In this document: positions 16,644 through 25,176 of the stretch, piece by piece
How the letters are laid out: each line of letters opens with the position of its first letter
Position numbering within the stretch: the stretch's first letter is position 1
DNA from: JAFGOG01 sp034429215
GTDB lineage: Bacteria > Chloroflexota > Anaerolineae > JAAYZQ01
DNA length: 57,529 nucleotides
Direction: 5' to 3'
NCBI GenBank assembly: GCA_034429215.1
Contig: DAOUGI010000063.1
Coordinates: 1 to 57,529, forward strand
Notes under the pieces: generated by a model
The model's database searches: none
What the model saw: the letters and a program-made list of their open reading frames with translations, nothing else
What the model was told of the DNA's origin: nothing
Program-made: the position numbers and the translations under genes

Positions 16644-18164
16644 ATGCGGACCTATCGATTGCTCAGACGCCTGCGCCCCCTGGTGCAGGCCGTTGCGCTG
16701 CTGCTGTTCCTGTACCTGCTCCTGGCGACCCGTCGGGACTCGAGCCCGTTTCTGCCCGTCCAGCTCTTTTTCCGCCTCGATCCACTGGTCGGGTTGGCGA
16801 GCATGATCGCGGCCCGGGCGTGGATCGGCTCGCTGGCATTGTCCCTCCTGATCGTGGCCCTGACCCTGATTCTGGGCCGGGTGTGGTGCGGCTGGCTGTG
16901 CCCGCTGGGCACGGTGCTCGACCTGTTCTCGCTGGGCAAGAGAGGAAAAGGACTAGACCCGGCCCCGGCTGCGCGCTGGCGGCAGGTGAAGCATTTTGTG
17001 CTGCTGGCGATCCTGTTTGCGGCGATCCTGGGCAGCCTGGGGCTGGCCTTCCTGGATCCGATCACTTTGCTGACCCGAACCCTGGCGGTCGGCTTTCTGC
17101 CGGCGCTCAACATCGGTCTGGGCGCGCTCGAAGAGCTGCTCTATGCGGTGCCGTTCCTGCAAGCGCCGGTGGAATGGTTTGAGATGAACGTCCGCGCGCC
17201 GTGGCTTCTCGCCGACCAGCCCTTCTACTGGCCCAACCTGGTGCTGATTGCCGGCCTGGTGGCCGTGATCGCCCTCAACCGCGTTGCCGAGCGCTTCTGG
17301 TGCCGCTACCTGTGCCCGCTCGGGGGCCTGCTGGGGCTAATGTCCAAAGTGGCATTGGTGCGCCGGACCGTGGGCCCCGCCTGCACCGGCTGCCGGCGCT
17401 GCTCGCGAGCGTGCCCCACCGGCACGATCGATCCGGCGCGGGGCTTTGCCAGCGACCCGGCAGAGTGCACCGTGTGCCTGGATTGTGTCGTGACCTGCCC
17501 CCGGGACGACGTGCGGTTTGCGGTGCACACCCGACCGGCTGCCCGGCAGCCGTACGATCCATCACGGCGCCAGGCGCTGGCGTCGCTGGCGTTGGGGGCC
17601 GGGGGTGTGGCGCTGCTGCGCCTGGTGCCGCGTGGCTGGCAGGTGACCAACACCCTGATCCGGCCGCCGGGCGCGCAGCAGGAGCAGTTCTGGCCCAGGT
17701 GCATCCGCTGCGGAGAGTGCATGAAGGTGTGTCCCACCTCGGGGCTGCAGCCGGCGCTGTGGCAGGCCGGCCCAGGGGGGTTATGGACCCCGGCGCTGGT
17801 GCCGCGCACCGGCTATTGCGACTATTCGTGCCACAGCTGCGGCCAGGTATGTCCAACCGGCGCCATCCTGCCGTTGACGCTGGAGGAAAAGCGGGTAGTG
17901 GTGATCGGCGTGGCGGCGGTAAATCGCGATCGCTGCTTGCCCTGGGCCCAGGCCACGCCGTGCGTTGTATGCGAAGAGATGTGCCCCGTGCCGGAAAAGG
18001 CGATCGATCTGGAAGAGGCCGAGGTGACCGATGCCGCCGGCCGGCTGTTGATCGTGCAGCGGCCCCACGTTGTCGCCGAGCGGTGCATCGGCTGCGGCAT
18101 TTGCGAGTTCAAGTGCCCTGTGGACGGGGCGGCGGCCATCCGCGTGGTGCGGCCCGGGGTGTAG
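16644..18164 (+). CDS. NapH-NapG-like fused Fe-S membrane electron-transfer protein
   Basis: 506 residues. The N-terminal half is a NapH/NosR-type membrane module: hydrophobic helices with two cytosol-facing CxxxCP motifs (WCGWLCPLG and FWCRYLCPLG), then two ferredoxin clusters (CTGCRRCSRACP, CTVCLDCVVTCP). After a Tat-like SRRQALASLALGAGG stretch comes a second ferredoxin half resembling NapG/MauM: CIRCGECMKVCP, CHSCGQVCP, CVVCEEMCP and CIGCGICEFKCP. Such proteins pass electrons from menaquinol to a periplasmic reductase or the reverse. Here both parts are one chain. The partner oxidoreductase is not in view. The ATG at 16644 is chosen over an upstream TTG because the TATAAT lies between them. 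Confidence 0.82.
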   Translation: MRTYRLLRRLRPLVQAVALLLFLYLLLATRRDSSPFLPVQLFFRLDPLVGLASMIAARAWIGSLALSLLIVALTLILGRVWCGWLCPLGTVLDLFSLGKRGKGLDPAPAARWRQVKHFVLLAILFAAILGSLGLAFLDPITLLTRTLAVGFLPALNIGLGALEELLYAVPFLQAPVEWFEMNVRAPWLLADQPFYWPNLVLIAGLVAVIALNRVAERFWCRYLCPLGGLLGLMSKVALVRRTVGPACTGCRRCSRACPTGTIDPARGFASDPAECTVCLDCVVTCPRDDVRFAVHTRPAARQPYDPSRRQALASLALGAGGVALLRLVPRGWQVTNTLIRPPGAQQEQFWPRCIRCGECMKVCPTSGLQPALWQAGPGGLWTPALVPRTGYCDYSCHSCGQVCPTGAILPLTLEEKRVVVIGVAAVNRDRCLPWAQATPCVVCEEMCPVPEKAIDLEEAEVTDAAGRLLIVQRPHVVAERCIGCGICEFKCPVDGAAAIRVVRPGV

Positions 18165-18173
18165 TAGCCTGCC

Positions 18174-18210
18174 AACCAATGTCCCGGCCTCTCAGGCCGG
18201 GACATTGGTT
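18174..18210. terminator. Bidirectional hairpin between convergent genes
   Basis: A perfect 17-bp stem (18174-18190 and 18194-18210) with a 3-base loop lies between the convergent NapH-NapG-like gene and tpiA. T tracts are short on both sides. Confidence 0.75.
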
Positions 18211-18236
18211 TCATGGGTTAGATGGGCCGGCAGTTG

Positions 18237-19004
18237 TTACAGGCCCTTGGCTCGGGCTCCGTTGCGGACCAGGTCTACGAAATCGAGTTTGAGACTGGCG
18301 CCGCCCACCAGCGCGCCGTCGATGTCGGGATGAGCCATGAACTCGGCGATGTTGTCGGGCGTGACACTGCCGCCGTACTGGATGCGCACCGCCTGGGCGG
18401 CCGCCTCGCCGTACATCTCGGCGACGGTGCCGCGTATGGTCAGGCCGATGACTGCCCCGGCGCCGGCCGGCGTGGCCGCTTTGCCGGTGCCGATCGCCCA
18501 CACCGGCTCGTAGGCGATCACAAAACCGCCCACCTGCTCGCCGGTCAAGCCGGTCAGGCAGCCTCGCACCTGGCCGCCGACGACCGCCTCGGTCTGGCCG
18601 GCATCGTGCTGGGCCTCGGTCTCGCCCACACATACGATCGGCATCAGGCCGTGGGCCAGCGCAGCCTTGACCTTGTGGTTCACCCCTTCGTCGGTCTCGC
18701 CGAAATAGGCCCGCCGCTCAGAGTGGCCGAGGATGACATACTGGCACAGTTCCTTGAGCATGAGCGGTGAGATCTGGCCGGTATAGGCGCCTTTCTCCTG
18801 CCAGTACATATCCTGAGCCCCCAGGCCTATTTTGCTGGCCTGCAAAAGCTCCTTGACGGTGGCCAGGGCGGTAAAGGGTGGGCACAGCACCCGGTCGACC
18901 CCTTCGACCTCGTTCAGGCCACGCCGGATGGCCCGCACCAGGTCCACGGCCTCGGCGACCGTCTTGTTCATTTTCCAGTTGCCGGCGATAATCGGTCTGC
19001 GCAT
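18237..19004 (-). CDS. tpiA: Triosephosphate isomerase
   Basis: Interconverts dihydroxyacetone phosphate and glyceraldehyde 3-phosphate in glycolysis and gluconeogenesis. The 255-residue length is normal. Signature parts: GNWKMNKT, the catalytic His in ILGHSERR, catalytic Glu and mobile loop in AYEPVWAIGTGKAAT, and the phosphate-binding YGGSV and LVGGASL. GAGGTGG sits 6 bases before the ATG. It has its own promoter at 19033-19061 although it follows the sugar genes on the same strand. Confidence 0.96.
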   Translation of the reverse strand: MRRPIIAGNWKMNKTVAEAVDLVRAIRRGLNEVEGVDRVLCPPFTALATVKELLQASKIGLGAQDMYWQEKGAYTGQISPLMLKELCQYVILGHSERRAYFGETDEGVNHKVKAALAHGLMPIVCVGETEAQHDAGQTEAVVGGQVRGCLTGLTGEQVGGFVIAYEPVWAIGTGKAATPAGAGAVIGLTIRGTVAEMYGEAAAQAVRIQYGGSVTPDNIAEFMAHPDIDGALVGGASLKLDFVDLVRNGARAKGL

Positions 19005-19032
19005 GATTCCACCTCAATGAGTAAGTGAGCTG

Positions 19033-19061
19033 ATGATAGCACTGCGGGCGACTTCTGTCAA
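19033..19061 (-). promoter_or_regulatory. Promoter of tpiA
   Basis: On the minus strand TTGACA (19056-19061), 17 bases, TATCAT (19033-19038), directly before the stop of the upstream glycosyltransferase gene. Confidence 0.7.
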
Positions 19062-19065
19062 AAGG

Positions 19066-20025
19066 CTACTCTCGGCCCGCCAACAGCCCTTCGATATACT
19101 GATCGGTCACCCGCCGCGATGCCTGGATGGTCCGGCGCCTGCCGAGCATCCGGGGCCATCCGAAAAACCCGGCGAGCTGGCCGCGCAGCCTGGCCCGCGC
19201 CGCCTGGCCGCGCCAGGCCCTCAGGGCATCGCAACTGACAGCCCACTGGGCGCGCAGGATGCGCCTCCAGTATTTGCGCAATAGGCCGCCGGGATAGTTC
19301 TTGGCCATCACCCACACCGTGTTTCGCCCGGTGTAATAGCTGGCGACGGAACCGGCGCCGGAAGCGCTCAGCTTGTGGTAAACGACCGCCTCTGGCGCGT
19401 ACCAGCATTTCCAGCCGGCCAACTGCGAGCGCCAGTTGAGGTCCACGTCCTCGCAGTACATAAAGAACGATTCGTCGAACAGTCCCACCTGGTCGAGCAT
19501 GGCCCGCCGGTAGGCAATTGCCCCGCCGCAGCCGCCGAAAATCCAGCCTGGCTGGTCGAACTGGCCCTCATCGCGCTGCCATACGCCGCGGTTAAAGGGG
19601 ATGCCGTCGACGCCATAGCCGTCGCCGGCCGAGTGGATCGTGTCGCGCCGGTCAAAGAGGCGCATCTTGGCGGCGGCCATGCCGGCCTCCGGGTGATCGA
19701 GCAGGGCGGCAACCAACCATTCGACCAAGCCGGGCTCGGCTTCGGTGTCGTTGTTGAGCGAGATGAGGATCTCACCTCTGGCTGCACGAAAGCCGATGTT
19801 GTTGCCGCCGGTCAGGCCCAGGTTGCGGTCGAGGGCCAGCAGGCGCACCTCCGGATATTCGCGGGTTGCGTAATCCTGCGAACCGTCGACGGAACCGTTG
19901 TCGACGATGATGACTTCCAGGCTGGGATAGGTCTGCGCTCGGAGGGCCTCCAGGCAGGTGGGCAGGTGGGCCAGCCCATTCCAGTTGGGGATGACGACCG
20001 AGGCCGGCGGGTTAGGCGCTGTCAC
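19066..20025 (-). CDS. GT2-family glycosyltransferase, rhamnosyltransferase-like
   Basis: A 319-residue GT-A enzyme: nucleotide-binding SVVIPNWNGLAHLPTCLEAL and VDNGSVDGS, the divalent-metal DXD-like region LISLNNDTEAEPG and the acceptor-site CEDVDLNWR. These are typical of enzymes that add rhamnose or related sugars to cell-surface polymers. A C-terminal basic helix may touch the membrane. The GTG start lies inside the end of the RmlD-like gene (14-base overlap), with GGAG about 10 bases ahead. Coupling with a dTDP-rhamnose enzyme supports rhamnose as donor, though this is inference. Confidence 0.86.
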   Translation of the reverse strand: MTAPNPPASVVIPNWNGLAHLPTCLEALRAQTYPSLEVIIVDNGSVDGSQDYATREYPEVRLLALDRNLGLTGGNNIGFRAARGEILISLNNDTEAEPGLVEWLVAALLDHPEAGMAAAKMRLFDRRDTIHSAGDGYGVDGIPFNRGVWQRDEGQFDQPGWIFGGCGGAIAYRRAMLDQVGLFDESFFMYCEDVDLNWRSQLAGWKCWYAPEAVVYHKLSASGAGSVASYYTGRNTVWVMAKNYPGGLLRKYWRRILRAQWAVSCDALRAWRGQAARARLRGQLAGFFGWPRMLGRRRTIQASRRVTDQYIEGLLAGRE

Positions 20026-20848
20026 CGGCGAGATACTCCAGCAGCCCTTCCTGCCAGGGTCGGAGGGTGATGCCCAAAGCTGCCCCGGTAAAGTTCACCA
20101 AGGGCGCGTACAGGGGCGGCGGCGCCGGGCGCGGCCATTGGTCGGTGGTGATCGGCTCAACCGGCACGTGGCTGCGCCTCGTTTGCTTTAGGATCTCGCA
20201 AGCCCAGTCGTAGCGGGAGCAAAAGCCACTGTTGGTAAAATGGTAGATGCCGTAATGACCGGTCGGGATCAACCGGGCGATGGCCTGGGCCAGGTCGGGG
20301 GCATAGGTGGGCGAGCTGACCTCGTCGGTCACCACCCGCAACGCGCCGAGCCGGTCGGCGCCGGCCAATATCTTGGCCACAAAGTTGTTGCCGCCTCGAG
20401 CGTACAGCCAGGCCGTGCGGACGATGTAGAAGCGGTTGAGCAGGGTCCGGACGTAGAACTCGGCGGCGGCCTTGGAACGGGCATACACGCTCCTGGGCGC
20501 CGGCGTGTCCCACTCGTAGTAGGGGCGTCCCAGTGTCCCATCGAAAACCTCGTTGGTGCTGATGTGGACCATGGCGGCCCCGCTTTGCCCGCAGGCCAGG
20601 GCTATATGGTGGGTGCCCAGGACGTTGACCCGGAAGGCGGCCTCTGGATCTCGCTCGCAGGCATCGACATTGGTCATGGCGGCGGCATGGATCACGACGT
20701 CGGGCTGAAACCCAACCACGGTCTGGACACAGGCCGGATCGGTCATGTCCCATTCGGGCAGGTCGAGGCCAAGGAGCTGCTCGTCGGCAAGTGTACACTG
20801 CAGCGCCTGGCCCAATTGGCCCTTGCAGCCGGTGATTACGATGCGCAT
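20012..20848 (-). CDS. RmlD-like dTDP-4-dehydrorhamnose reductase (extended SDR)
   Basis: A 278-residue short-chain dehydrogenase. The NAD(P) site TGCKGQLGQ, VIHAAAMTNVDACE, HISTNEVFDG and the catalytic YARSK (YxxxK) follow the RmlD pattern. It would make dTDP-L-rhamnose, the sugar donor used by the next gene. rmlA, rmlB and rmlC are not in the window. AGGAG lies 8 bases before the ATG. Confidence 0.85.
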   Translation of the reverse strand: MRIVITGCKGQLGQALQCTLADEQLLGLDLPEWDMTDPACVQTVVGFQPDVVIHAAAMTNVDACERDPEAAFRVNVLGTHHIALACGQSGAAMVHISTNEVFDGTLGRPYYEWDTPAPRSVYARSKAAAEFYVRTLLNRFYIVRTAWLYARGGNNFVAKILAGADRLGALRVVTDEVSSPTYAPDLAQAIARLIPTGHYGIYHFTNSGFCSRYDWACEILKQTRRSHVPVEPITTDQWPRPAPPPLYAPLVNFTGAALGITLRPWQEGLLEYLAGDSA

Positions 20849-20874
20849 GGCAAACTCCTGCTCTGGACAGACTG

Positions 20875-22770
20875 TTAGGGCACCCAGGACAGACGCTCGT
20901 TTATGGCGTCTGGGTAGGCGTCGCCGGTGGTGATCACCTTCTGCACCTGGCCGGATTGGACATTGATGGTATAGATCGCCCAGGCGCCCTCACGGTTGGA
21001 AAGGAAGGCCAGTTTTTTGCCGTCAGGCGACCAGGTTGGCGCCACGTCGACGGCACGGTTGTCGGTCAGCCGCGTCTCTTTGCCCCCGGCAGCGTCGATC
21101 AGATACAGCTCCCAGTTGCCGGAGCGGGCAGAGATAAAGGCCACTCGCTTGCCGTCGGGGGACCAGACCGGCGCCGTATCGCTGGGGTCGGTCGTCAGGC
21201 GGGCCGGGCTAAAGCCGCCGGGCTTCATCACCCACACGCCGCACTCGTCGCCGCGCTCGTTGCAGCCATGGTAGGCAATCCGGCCGGCGCCGTCCGCAGA
21301 GGCTGCGGGCGACCAGGCCGGCATGTCGCCATATGCCCACTCTTCGCCTTCACCCCGGATGGCGCCCGGCGAGATGACATAGATGCGCCACTTGCGGTCG
21401 CCATGCATGTTGGAGGCAAAGACGAGCTGTGTCTTGTCGGGCGACCACACCGGCGCCGAGTCTTCAGGATGGACGGTCACCTGGTGCGACTCTTTGCTGT
21501 CCAGGTTCACGGCATTCATCCCCAGGTAGGATGGATCGGTGCTGCGAAAAGCCAGTTGGCGGCCACCGGAAGCCAAGGCCGGTTGGTTGCCATTCTCCTG
21601 GACCAACGTGGCAGTCCCTTGGGACAGATCCACGATAAAGATGTTGTAGCGTTGGTGGATGGCGTCATAGCCGGTAAAGGCGATCCGCCCTTGGCCCGGT
21701 GAGGCGGTCGCGACGCCCGGCGCCGCCGTGGCCTCGACGGTGCCGGCCGCCGCCACGGCTGTGCCGGCCGCCGTGGGCTGGGACCGCGTTGTGGCGGTAG
21801 GAGGCGGAGCTTCAGCCGTCGCCTGGCACCTGAATGCCGCGTCGTCGCGCTTGTCCACAGTTGCTTCCAGGGACAGGGTAGAGACCGCCGCCGCATATTC
21901 CTCTGACGCAGCGCACCAGTTGCCCTGCTCGGAATAGGCCTGCGCCAGGTAACCGTGGGCGTCGTGGAGCCGGATACGGACGTCCTTGTAGCTGGGAGCC
22001 AGCACGTACAGGCCTTTGAGCGCCTGGATCGTGGCCGGCCAGTTCTGGTCCCAATTGCTCAACGCCGCTTTGTACAGGTTTACCAGGTTCAATTGATCGC
22101 GGGCATCGGCGTCGTTCGGCTTGAGGATCAGTACTGCCTCAAAGTGCTGGCCGGCTTCGTCGAGCCGGTCGCCTCGAACGGCGTCGAGACCCAGTTGGTA
22201 GTGAGCCGTGGTAAACATCGTCTCGACGTTCTGGCGCTGATAGTCGCCGTCGAGACCACGCAGCTCGTCGAGCGCTGTTATGGCATCGGCCAGCTTGCCG
22301 CTTTCATAGGCGGTCACTGCCTGCTGGTATAACAGGGCCGCGGCATCAAGACGTGCTTCAGACGTGGGCGTGACGAGCGTGCGGGCCTTGGCCTCGGCTT
22401 CGCGCAGTTGCGTCTTGGCCTCGGCCAGGTCAGGGTCATACCGCAGCGCCAGCTCGAATTCGGCGACGGCCAGCTCATACTCACCCGCATCGAGGTGAGC
22501 CATGCCCAGGGTATAGTGCTCTCGGGCAGTCTGCTGGTTGGCCATGCCCCGGTCCTGCATGCCGTCGTAGACGGCCTTGACGCCCAACACTACCAGATAG
22601 ACGGCTAACAGGACCGCCACCAGGGCGGCAAAGAGTGTCCACAGCCACGTTCGCGGCCGGCGTCCGGGAGCGTATTCGTCTGCTTCGTCCAGCCCTGCCA
22701 CGGGCGGGAGCTCGGACGGCACCGGGATCTCTGCCCTGCCGGCCTTGGCTTTGCGTCGCTTTCGGAACAT
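20875..22770 (-). CDS. Membrane-anchored TPR and TolB-like propeller protein
   Basis: 631 residues from the ATG at 22770; a TTG four codons earlier is an alternative. One membrane segment at about residues 42-66 follows a basic N-terminus. Several TPR-like helix pairs come next (for example DAGEYELAVAEFELALRYDP), then a Thr/Ala/Pro-rich linker, and finally PD40 propeller blades such as APVWSPDGKRVAFISARSG and PTWSPDGKKLAFLSNREG. It is likely exposed outside the membrane and binds partners rather than catalysing. It follows the ABC ATPase gene after 24 bases. Function not known. Confidence 0.75.
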   Translation of the reverse strand: MFRKRRKAKAGRAEIPVPSELPPVAGLDEADEYAPGRRPRTWLWTLFAALVAVLLAVYLVVLGVKAVYDGMQDRGMANQQTAREHYTLGMAHLDAGEYELAVAEFELALRYDPDLAEAKTQLREAEAKARTLVTPTSEARLDAAALLYQQAVTAYESGKLADAITALDELRGLDGDYQRQNVETMFTTAHYQLGLDAVRGDRLDEAGQHFEAVLILKPNDADARDQLNLVNLYKAALSNWDQNWPATIQALKGLYVLAPSYKDVRIRLHDAHGYLAQAYSEQGNWCAASEEYAAAVSTLSLEATVDKRDDAAFRCQATAEAPPPTATTRSQPTAAGTAVAAAGTVEATAAPGVATASPGQGRIAFTGYDAIHQRYNIFIVDLSQGTATLVQENGNQPALASGGRQLAFRSTDPSYLGMNAVNLDSKESHQVTVHPEDSAPVWSPDKTQLVFASNMHGDRKWRIYVISPGAIRGEGEEWAYGDMPAWSPAASADGAGRIAYHGCNERGDECGVWVMKPGGFSPARLTTDPSDTAPVWSPDGKRVAFISARSGNWELYLIDAAGGKETRLTDNRAVDVAPTWSPDGKKLAFLSNREGAWAIYTINVQSGQVQKVITTGDAYPDAINERLSWVP

Positions 22771-22794
22771 CTCTACCGTCAATCTCGCGCCGTT

Positions 22795-23853
22795 CTATGA
22801 TTCCTGATCGCCCGGCTCGTGGCTGGTGTCCTCGTCCAGACCGCGGCCGACCAGGTCCATGAAGACATCTTCCAACGTCGGTTCGCGCTTTTCCAGTGAC
22901 AGGAGGCGGGTCTGGTTTGTGCTGAGTGTGGTAATCACCGGCGCCAGCACGTCCTCGGCGTCGAGGATCAGATTCAGCTCGGTATGCTCGTCCAGGTCGC
23001 GGGAGATACACTGGCGCACCCCTTTAACGCCAGATACCTGTCCGGCCGCGTTGGGCATGTAGGTCACCTGGAGGCGAAAGATGGCATCCTGCTGCAGCTT
23101 GTGCTTCAGGTTAAAGGGCGTGTCACAGGCCAGGATTTTGCCCTTGTCGATGATCGCCACCCGGTCGCACAGCTCGTCGGCCTCGGCCATATAGTGGGTG
23201 GTGAGCAGGATCGTCTTCTCGGGCCTGTCGGTCACCCACCGCTTGGTATACTCTCGAACTTCGCGTGAAGCGCCAACGTCCAGCCCGAGCGTCGGCTCGT
23301 CGAGAAAGATGATCTGCGGGTCGGTGATGAACCCGCGCGCAAAGTTCATCTTTTGGCGCAGGCCGGTGGACAGGTCCGATATCTTGGTGTCCTTGCGATC
23401 GGACAGGCCGACGACGTCGAGCATCTCGTCGATCCGGCGGCCGGTGGTCTTGTAGTCGATGCCATAGAACTGGGCAAACATCCACAGGTTTTCGCGGACG
23501 GTGAGCAGACCATAGCCGGAAGTCTCACCGCCAGAGACCATATTGATCCGCTGCCGGATCTCGGCAGCCTGCGTGTCGACGTCCAGACCGTCTACCCACG
23601 CCTTGCCGCTGGACGGCGATAGGAGGGTGGTCAGGATCTTGATCAGCGTCGTCTTGCCGGCGCCGTTCGGCCCGAGCAGCCCCAAGATCTCACCCTGCGG
23701 CACCTCGACACTGACGTCTTCGAGGGCAACGAGCTGCGTGGGCAAGGGCTCGGTCCGCCCTTCCCGGCGCGCCGTCTGTTTTTGCTTGCGGCTAGGTTTT
23801 AGCTTGTAGATCCGGCCCAGGTGCTCTGTCCTGACGGCCACCCCGGTGGTCAC
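22795..23853 (-). CDS. ABC transporter ATPase, DrrA/CcmA type
   Basis: A 352-residue ATPase: Walker A GLLGPNGAGKTTLIKIL, Q-loop in NMVSGGETSGYGLLTVREN, signature LSTGLRQKM (a variant of LSGGQ common in the drug/polysaccharide export branch), Walker B IIFLDEPTLGLDV and switch His in LLTTHYMAEADEL. A C-terminal domain of about 80 residues follows. The GTG at 23853 is chosen since GGAGG lies about 6 bases ahead. No permease gene adjoins it; the next gene on this strand is a TPR/propeller protein. The substrate cannot be named. Confidence 0.88.
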   Translation of the reverse strand: MTTGVAVRTEHLGRIYKLKPSRKQKQTARREGRTEPLPTQLVALEDVSVEVPQGEILGLLGPNGAGKTTLIKILTTLLSPSSGKAWVDGLDVDTQAAEIRQRINMVSGGETSGYGLLTVRENLWMFAQFYGIDYKTTGRRIDEMLDVVGLSDRKDTKISDLSTGLRQKMNFARGFITDPQIIFLDEPTLGLDVGASREVREYTKRWVTDRPEKTILLTTHYMAEADELCDRVAIIDKGKILACDTPFNLKHKLQQDAIFRLQVTYMPNAAGQVSGVKGVRQCISRDLDEHTELNLILDAEDVLAPVITTLSTNQTRLLSLEKREPTLEDVFMDLVGRGLDEDTSHEPGDQES

Positions 23854-23906
23854 GCGATTCCTCCATTTCCGGCTTTCCTCGTTGCCTGCGGCATACTGGC
23901 TGCGGC

Positions 23907-23935
23907 AGTATATCATAGCCTCGCGCCGAGATCAA
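23907..23935 (-). promoter_or_regulatory. Promoter of the ABC/rhamnose gene cluster
   Basis: On the minus strand TTGATC (23930-23935), 17 bases, TATACT (23907-23912), giving a leader of about 45 bases. Confidence 0.7.
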
Positions 23936-24025
23936 GTCATGCAGGGCATGGCGGTCATGGACTCCTGTTGATGAAAGGTGTGCATGCGAGCCGCCGGGTA
24001 GCCCTTGACTTGATCTTGGTAGCTT

Positions 24026-24054
24026 TTGACAGGCGGACTATGGTATAGTATCAT
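24026..24054 (+). promoter_or_regulatory. Promoter of the HMG-CoA synthase/thiolase genes
   Basis: TTGACA (24026-24031), a 17-base spacer and TATCAT (24049-24054). An overlapping TATAGT at 24044 is spaced too closely to serve this -35. Confidence 0.6.
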
Positions 24055-24120
24055 CGCTCGGGCACGTAGGGAGGGCTCTATCAGAGCCCTCCTGTGCTGA
24101 ACAGGACCCTAGGAATCTGG

Positions 24121-25173
24121 ATGCTGCTTAAACCAATTCGAGATGTAGGGATTGCCGGCTATGGCGCTTATGTGCCGCGCTACCGGCTGCCCGGAAGTGA
24201 AATAGATCACGTCTGGCGGGACGGACAGGGAGAGGCCCCGGTCAAGGAAAAGGCCGTGCCCGGTCCGGACGAAGATACGGCGACCATGTCGATCGAGGCG
24301 GCGCGCAACGCCCTGGCGCGGGCCGGCATTCAAGCCACTGCGATCCGGGCGGTGTGGGTCGGCAGCGAGTCCCATCCCTATGCCGTCAAGCCCACCTCGA
24401 CCATCGTCGCCGAGGCGATCGGCGCCGTGCCGGCGACGCTGGCCGGTGACTTTGAGTTCGCCTGCAAGGCAGGCACCGAGGCGTTTCAGGCAGCTATCGG
24501 TATCGTTGGCTCGGGCATGGCCGACTATGCCCTGGCCATTGGCATGGACACGGCGCAGGGCCGTCCGGGCGATGCGTTGGAATATACCACCGGGGCGGGT
24601 GGCGCCGCCTATATCCTCGGCCCGGCTGAGGATAGCCTGGCTGCCATCGAGGCCTCGTTGTCCTACGTTACCGATACTCCCGACTTTTTCCGGCGGCCTT
24701 ACGAGCACTATCCACAGCACGCCAGCCGCTTCACCGGCGATCCGGCTTATTTCAAGCACGTGCTGGCCGCCGCCGAGGAGCTGATGGGGTCGCTTGGCAC
24801 GACGGCCAAAGACTATACGGCGGCAGTATTTCACCAACCAAACCCCAAGTTCCCGGAGCGAGCGGCCAAGACCCTCGGCTTCAAGACGGCACAGACCCGC
24901 GCCGGCATGCTATGCCCGATGGTAGGCAACACATACGCCGGATCGGCGATGTTGGGATTGACTGCCATCCTGGACGAGGCCAGGCCGGGGGATCGCGTGC
25001 TGATGGTGTCGTACGGATCGGGCGCCGGCAGCGACGCTTTTTCTCTGCGGATAACAGACAAGATCGTCGAGCGCCGTGACCGTGCTCCTCACACCCAAGT
25101 TTATGTTGAGCGACGCAAGACGATAGATTACGGGACCTATGTGCGCTATCGCAAAAAGCTGCACATGCATTGA
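24121..25173 (+). CDS. Hydroxymethylglutaryl-CoA synthase, archaeal type
   Basis: 350 residues, the size of archaeal HMG-CoA synthases. It condenses acetyl-CoA with acetoacetyl-CoA, the committed entry to the mevalonate pathway. The start DVGIAGYGAYVPRYRL is characteristic; E83 lies in GSESHPYAVKPT, the nucleophile C115 in GDFEFACKAGTE, and a His in FHQPNP. The ATG at 24121 matches the usual N-terminus, with AGGAA ahead. The thiolase follows after 3 bases and a DUF35 protein after that, the order known from archaea, where the three proteins form one complex that channels the intermediate. Confidence 0.92.
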   Translation: MLLKPIRDVGIAGYGAYVPRYRLPGSEIDHVWRDGQGEAPVKEKAVPGPDEDTATMSIEAARNALARAGIQATAIRAVWVGSESHPYAVKPTSTIVAEAIGAVPATLAGDFEFACKAGTEAFQAAIGIVGSGMADYALAIGMDTAQGRPGDALEYTTGAGGAAYILGPAEDSLAAIEASLSYVTDTPDFFRRPYEHYPQHASRFTGDPAYFKHVLAAAEELMGSLGTTAKDYTAAVFHQPNPKFPERAAKTLGFKTAQTRAGMLCPMVGNTYAGSAMLGLTAILDEARPGDRVLMVSYGSGAGSDAFSLRITDKIVERRDRAPHTQVYVERRKTIDYGTYVRYRKKLHMH

Positions 25174-25176
25174 GAT

